Assembly (NCBI GenBank): GCA_946811185.2
Contig: OX328096.1
Span: 47,568,252 to 47,632,251, forward strand
Origin: Hippopus hippopus
Taxonomy: Eukaryota; Mollusca; Bivalvia; Cardiida; Cardiidae
Direction of reading: 5' to 3'
DNA length: 64,000 nucleotides
Both the position numbers and the translations under genes were made by a program. Position 1 is the stretch's first letter. Each line of letters starts with the position of its first letter. A model generated the notes under the pieces. The model was not told the DNA's origin. It saw only the letters and a list, made by a program, of their open reading frames with translations, and did no database searches. Positions 59,704 through 64,000 of the stretch are shown here, piece by piece.

Positions 59704-59914
59704 TACTCTTTACCAAGTAATCCGGAAATTTAACGACCCTAACAAAGCCGGCTTTTGAAAACATCGGTGTTGGTAACCTTTACTTTCTCCTTTTGCCAGT
59801 ATGTTTTCTACCTTTTCAAAGGCAATAGCATCATTTGTGCCACATTCAATTTATCGCCTGCAAATGCTTTGAATTTGGACCAGTCTAAACTGTTGTCGTT
59901 TCGTAAAGAGTTAA
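59704..59914 (-). repeat. Family B, left hairpin arm lost
   Basis: CTCTTTACCAAGTAATCCGG to TTCGTAAAGAGTTAA; only CTTTCTCCTTTTGCC of the core remains. Confidence 0.82.
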
Positions 59915-60989
59915 TTTCCATAAAATCTCTATTTAAATACTACCGTCAGTCCGTAAAACAGAAATATAGTCTATGGGTCTGATAAACAGTGGAATTCGCT
60001 TATCGAGTACAGCGCTGGAAGTTATTTTTGGCCCATGGAAGCTATGTTTGTGATGTATGATGCATAGATATTATTCCGGATGATCGAGAATTCTAGTTTG
60101 GTTGACAATATCAAAGTGAGACATCTGAATGATCCTCGAATCCTACGTCCGCAAGACTCGTCTCCCGAGCTGACAGTTATTACAAAATCCTGTCTGATCC
60201 CTGTACGACTACATAAAACGAGTTTTCATGGAAATGGACGAAGAGTGTGCCGAACTATAATTTGTGTCAGTTCTATAAGCCCACGCTAAACTTCAATATA
60301 ATATGGCACTTGCATTTACAGAAAATTCTGAACCAAAAACATAGAATTTGTAATACCGGTATAAAATTCGTCATATCTGTGTGTCAATATTCCGGAATGT
60401 TATGTCATAAGATTTTATCTTTTTTTTCTATTAATCCTTCGGGACATACAAGTAGAAGTAACCTGTCATCGTGATGTGACCGAAAACAATGTTCTAAGGG
60501 GCGTAAAACACCATTCAAGTAATCTATCGCTTTCGCTGTCAGAGATAAGGTTTTACAGATACTGTAGCAAACAGAAACAAGAACAATCTATCAAATTGAG
60601 ACAGTGTTTCAAAAGTGGTCTGCCGCAAGACAAAAAGGTGTGGAGAAAGTAGTATGTCAATGCTCGGCGCACAAGTTAATCCCTAGAGCAAAAAACACAA
60701 ATAAAGTTGTGTTTGTAGACGGTAGATCAAGATCAAGCTATCTTATGCGGACGCTGTAAATCAAGGCCAGAATGCTCAGACAGAACGGCCTAATCATCAC
60801 TTCCCACTATATTGATATTCTGACCAAAAGAAAAGCATGACATTGTAATTCCTTCGTCTGTTTCTGTGTTTAAGAAAGTCGATTTCACATATCTAGCTCT
60901 TTAAATAAGGTAGAACGAATAACGGAAGAACTACCCTCTGACTATATTATACAGAGTTGGCGGCTGGTGTTGACATGATTCAATAGGTT
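59915..60989. other. No gene; A core trace
   Basis: GACGGTAGATCAAGATCAAG near 60718 is a decayed A trace. Confidence 0.4.
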
Positions 60990-61228
60990 CATTAATCCTT
61001 TAATAGACAACAAGGTTGAAGACCAGTCAAAATTGCAAGCATTTGCAGACGATAGCAACTATAATCTGTGTCTGAAATGATGGGATTTTTCTATGAAAAT
61101 GTGAATCTTATAATATAGATTGTGAGAAAAGGCAAAATTGCTGATTACCAGCATTTTCTCATTTTCTCACAACATTTTGAGAGGTTGTTTTCCTCAGATT
61201 CGTTATATGGATTTGTTCGGTAAAAACA
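60990..61228 (+). repeat. Family B copy
   Basis: TTAATCCTTTAATAGACAAC; arms TGTGAGAAAA and TTTTCTCACA both changed from the family form. Confidence 0.82.
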
Positions 61229-61269
61229 TTCACCTTCCGTCATAATGTATTTTGGCACAAACTACTTTC

Positions 61270-61455
61270 CAGAGTACAAGATTTTAGAATTTTCTACAGT
61301 GAAAGCAAAGTTAATGAGATTCAAATGACTGCTTTTGTCTTTGAGATGGTTGAAACATTTCTTGCAGAAGGAGAAATGCTGGTTACTGGCTTTTACCTCT
61401 ATAGTTTTTCTTTTACTCGCGATGTTTTAAAGCAATTCTTCAGGAGCGTAAACAC
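61270..61455 (+). repeat. Family B, decayed
   Basis: AAGATTTTAGAATTTTCTAC and GAAGGAGAAATGCTGGTTAC. Confidence 0.65.
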
Positions 61456-61543
61456 AGTCGATGAAAAGGTAAAGTGCGTCATGTGAAACACTACTGCAAC
61501 TACTCCATTGCCGAGTGAATTAATCCACGTTTTTCTCTTTTAT

Positions 61544-61615
61544 TAAACTCTTTACTAAACGACAAAATTTTAGAATTTCACATTAAAAGAATTTGTAGAT
61601 AAAAAAAAAAAAGAC
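61544..61615 (+). repeat. Family B, left end
   Basis: TTAAACTCTTTACTAAACGA to AAAGAATTTGTAG, then poly(A). Confidence 0.7.
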
Positions 61616-62347
61616 ATCAGAAGTTAAAAAAATTTCCGTCTTAAAGACGATTGCAACAGTTTCACCATTTTTTGAAAACATTCAGAATTTCATGAAACTT
61701 TGTGTGGTGATAGTATATTATCTGATCTACAAAAATAGGAGATAAAAAAAGGGGGTCACCAGCTTTGGGAAAATTCTATGAATATTTCTTTTAGTACACC
61801 CTGATTTGCGGCAGTTCAGGATGAAATTTCACCTATGAAAACTAAGTCTATGTATATTTTTTTAAATGACAACAATTATAAGCAAATTTTATGTCATTGT
61901 ATTGGTGAAACATCAAATTTAATGAAAAAAATAATTTAGAGTATACAGAGTATCAATCTTTAAAAAAATACCCTTAACTTATGGCTAAAACACCTTTATT
62001 TTGGAAAAAACGTAAAAAAACAAAGAGTATCTTTTAAAGTTTTTTTTTTAATGTTCTAACATTCAGATTTTTCTTATTTTTTCTATGAATAATATTCAGG
62101 TACTAAACTAAAAGAATCAGGCTTAAAACAAATAGGTCACCAGCCTAATTTTTTAAGAAAATATGTTTTAAGTTTGTGGGTGGGGCAATAACTAATGAGT
62201 AAATGTAGGGTTTGTCAAAGACAAAGACATTATATGAAGTAAATTATTTCAATTTTTTCAACAATTCAACAATGTTTATAAGAATCAAGTTTGTTTTTCA
62301 TAATAAACCAATCCATAGCATATAAATGTAATAATGATGTTAGCATT
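61616..62347. other. Very AT-rich stretch, nothing recognised
   Basis: Runs of A and T with two GGGTCACCAG-like words (61754, near 62130 AGGTCACCAGCC). Confidence 0.4.
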
Positions 62348-62562
62348 CAACCCATTACCAAACGACTAATTCTAGACTCTTCTAAATTTGACGCGTTTGC
62401 AGACGCTATACCAAAACCTGGTATTCATGTATCACAGTCCATTTGATGGGTCAGAAATCATTGTGCGAAAAGGAGAAATCAGTCAGTAGGAGCCATTTCT
62501 CCTTTTGACATCAATGTTTTCTAATGTTGTCTGCTGCAGACTCGTCAAGCTAAGGGATAACC
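62348..62562 (+). repeat. Family B, decayed
   Basis: ACCAAACGACTAATTCTAG, GCGTTTGCAGACGC, core partly unpaired. Confidence 0.75.
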
Positions 62563-62594
62563 TTGTAAAAGAGAAAGATTAACAGCCCCTTGTT

Positions 62595-62660
62595 TTCTGC
62601 AAGTCTTTAACAAGTGACATAATTTTGGACTAGACCAAACTGAAAGCATCTGCATCTGAA
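62595..62660 (+). repeat. Family B, left end
   Basis: CTTTAACAAGTGACATAATT to CTGAAAGCATCTGCATC. Confidence 0.6.
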
Positions 62661-63390
62661 AAGATGGTTTGGCCCGACGATACGTCTGCCAGATAGAGCG
62701 CTAGTAGCATGTGTCCATATTTCCGTTGTTAGGTGACGTAGTTAGGTGATTCACTTTGACTTTCATTCCGATCTATTGAAAGCGTAATTTCGGATTCTTG
62801 CCCCGCATATAATTATTTGGCTTGATTCAAATACTTTTTTCTTCGTTTTGCTGACATGAAACGACCCGTTTTAGTTCTTGGTTTATCCATTCTGCAGACA
62901 TTGACAAGTGTGGCAAAATCAACTGTGTTAGGTGCTCACCGTTTCGAGTAAAAGGTGAGCGTGATAGTTACACGAAGCGTGATAATGGAAAGTGTCTCGA
63001 ACGTTCTGTTAAACCCCCACCCCCCACAGAATCATTAATCATGTTACAAATAACAGATAGCATCGAAAGAGTAGATTAATGTAATTTTTCAGCATCAATA
63101 CGAGAGTTTCTATTTTTGCACATTTATGTGTGTTGAGATGGTTGATATATTTATAAGAGGCAAATCAAATCATCGAAACAAAAAAGGAGGAACGGGTAAA
63201 AATGCACACTCACCGACTTTTGATTTTTCTTTTAGGAAACTTGTTTACAAGAATGTTAAAAATACAACGGAGCTTGATTGTGTCGTTTGTTATTCATGTC
63301 CTACCGAGCCTGTGTTGTTTGCTACTAATTGTATTAATGTTCTGGCAACTGATTCGAATCTCGTGTCTGAGATTACTCATAGAGAATTTA
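62661..63390. other. No feature recognised
   Basis: No supported gene. Confidence 0.4.
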
Positions 63391-63394
63391 GACA

Positions 63395-63520
63395 AAGTAA
63401 GATATGACTGCACACGTATGTGTACTCTGGTATTGATCTACACTCTCAGGGCTTTTGTTGACCATGTAAATCAAGACCAGGCTGCACAGAACGTGCGACA
63501 CGGTGAGATTTTTCCGACAA
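63395..63520 (-). repeat. Two decayed family A traces
   Basis: GTAAGATATGACTGCACACG and AAATCAAGACCAGGCTGCAC. Confidence 0.5.
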
Positions 63521-64000
63521 GTAATTTTTTCAATCGTAAACTATGAGTTTTGGGTCTAGGGACGGGAACAATTACAAAAACAGGTATTCGAATATTGTCT
63601 TTCAGTATCCGAAATATTTGATATTCGTTTCAAGAATTCTAGAATGTTGTTTCAATGTCCAAAGCATGAATGTCCGGTTACTTGTACACTTAAAGCCAGA
63701 CGTTGATCCAACAATACTTATCAAATAAAACATTTACTCGCATTGGGACAATTTCGCTCGCCAGTTTTCAAACCTTACAAATAGAAAGGTCCTCAGTGAA
63801 TGCAAAATAGGTTAAATAATTTTAAGTATTTTACTTTTCACCTAACGATTACTTTTTGGTCTGCCATCTCTAAAGAGGAAGGTCGAGATCAAAGTATGTC
63901 GAGGATCGCACGTCAGGCCGTCCCATGGATCTAAGTATTTTCAGTTTTATATACTGGAAACGAAGAAGTCATTCGTTGTAAAAAAAAAAGCAGCATATAA
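63521..64000. other. No feature recognised
   Basis: No supported gene or repeat up to the window end. Confidence 0.4.

Overview
The window looks like gene-poor, AT-rich animal DNA. A mollusc, probably a bivalve, is the best guess. This rests on a metazoan SBK-type kinase gene, tRNA-derived SINEs, a Tc1-like relic, long microsatellites and a very dense load of short non-autonomous DNA elements. Repeats like families C and D below resemble what I recall from heterodont bivalves such as Dreissena; that is memory, not a search.

Only one protein-coding gene is supported: an intronless SBK1-like serine/threonine kinase on the minus strand at 3655-4689. The only other coding trace is the C-terminal part of a Tc1/mariner transposase (8429-8705), broken by one extra T.

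Most of the rest is built from a few short repeat families, each with dozens or a handful of copies. Family A (about 212 bp) and family B (about 229 bp) end in TTAACCCTT-like inverted repeats, and TTAA appears as the duplicated target. Family A2 has the A hairpin core but different arms. Family C (about 262 bp) ends in GAGCCATGCTCTG and is flanked by 4-bp AT-rich duplications. Family D (about 261 bp) ends in GGCTTGCAACACGCG and carries two hairpins. Family E (about 180 bp) is a foldback element with GTATTCACCAACCATTCT ends. Family G (about 343 bp) has TTAAAGATACATCTTTAC ends. Families A, B, C and D all carry an internal, nearly perfect palindrome of about 60-67 bp. Strand convention used here: A+ begins TTAACCCTTATCCTGCTAAA, B+ begins TTAACTCTTTACCAAACGAC, C+ reads GAGCCATGCTCTGTGAAAAG then the hairpin; the minus sign is the reverse.

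Layout: 1-3222 A, B, C, E copies and a SINE; 3223-4838 the kinase; 4839-12400 repeats, simple sequence and the Tc1 relic inside a C copy; 12740-15612 mostly unassigned; 15613-31080 dense nests; 31081-46161 dense repeats with a long CA/TA tract at 34334-34518; 46162-51044 sparse; 51045-56906 nested repeats including B with C and a SINE inside it; 56907-64000 sparse and AT-rich with scattered B and A copies.

The most interesting signal is the hairpin-core elements as a group. Their arms covary, cores are shared between families with unrelated ends, copies are nested in a readable order with B almost always the host, and C has landed at the identical ATTT site of B in at least three places and in both orientations.
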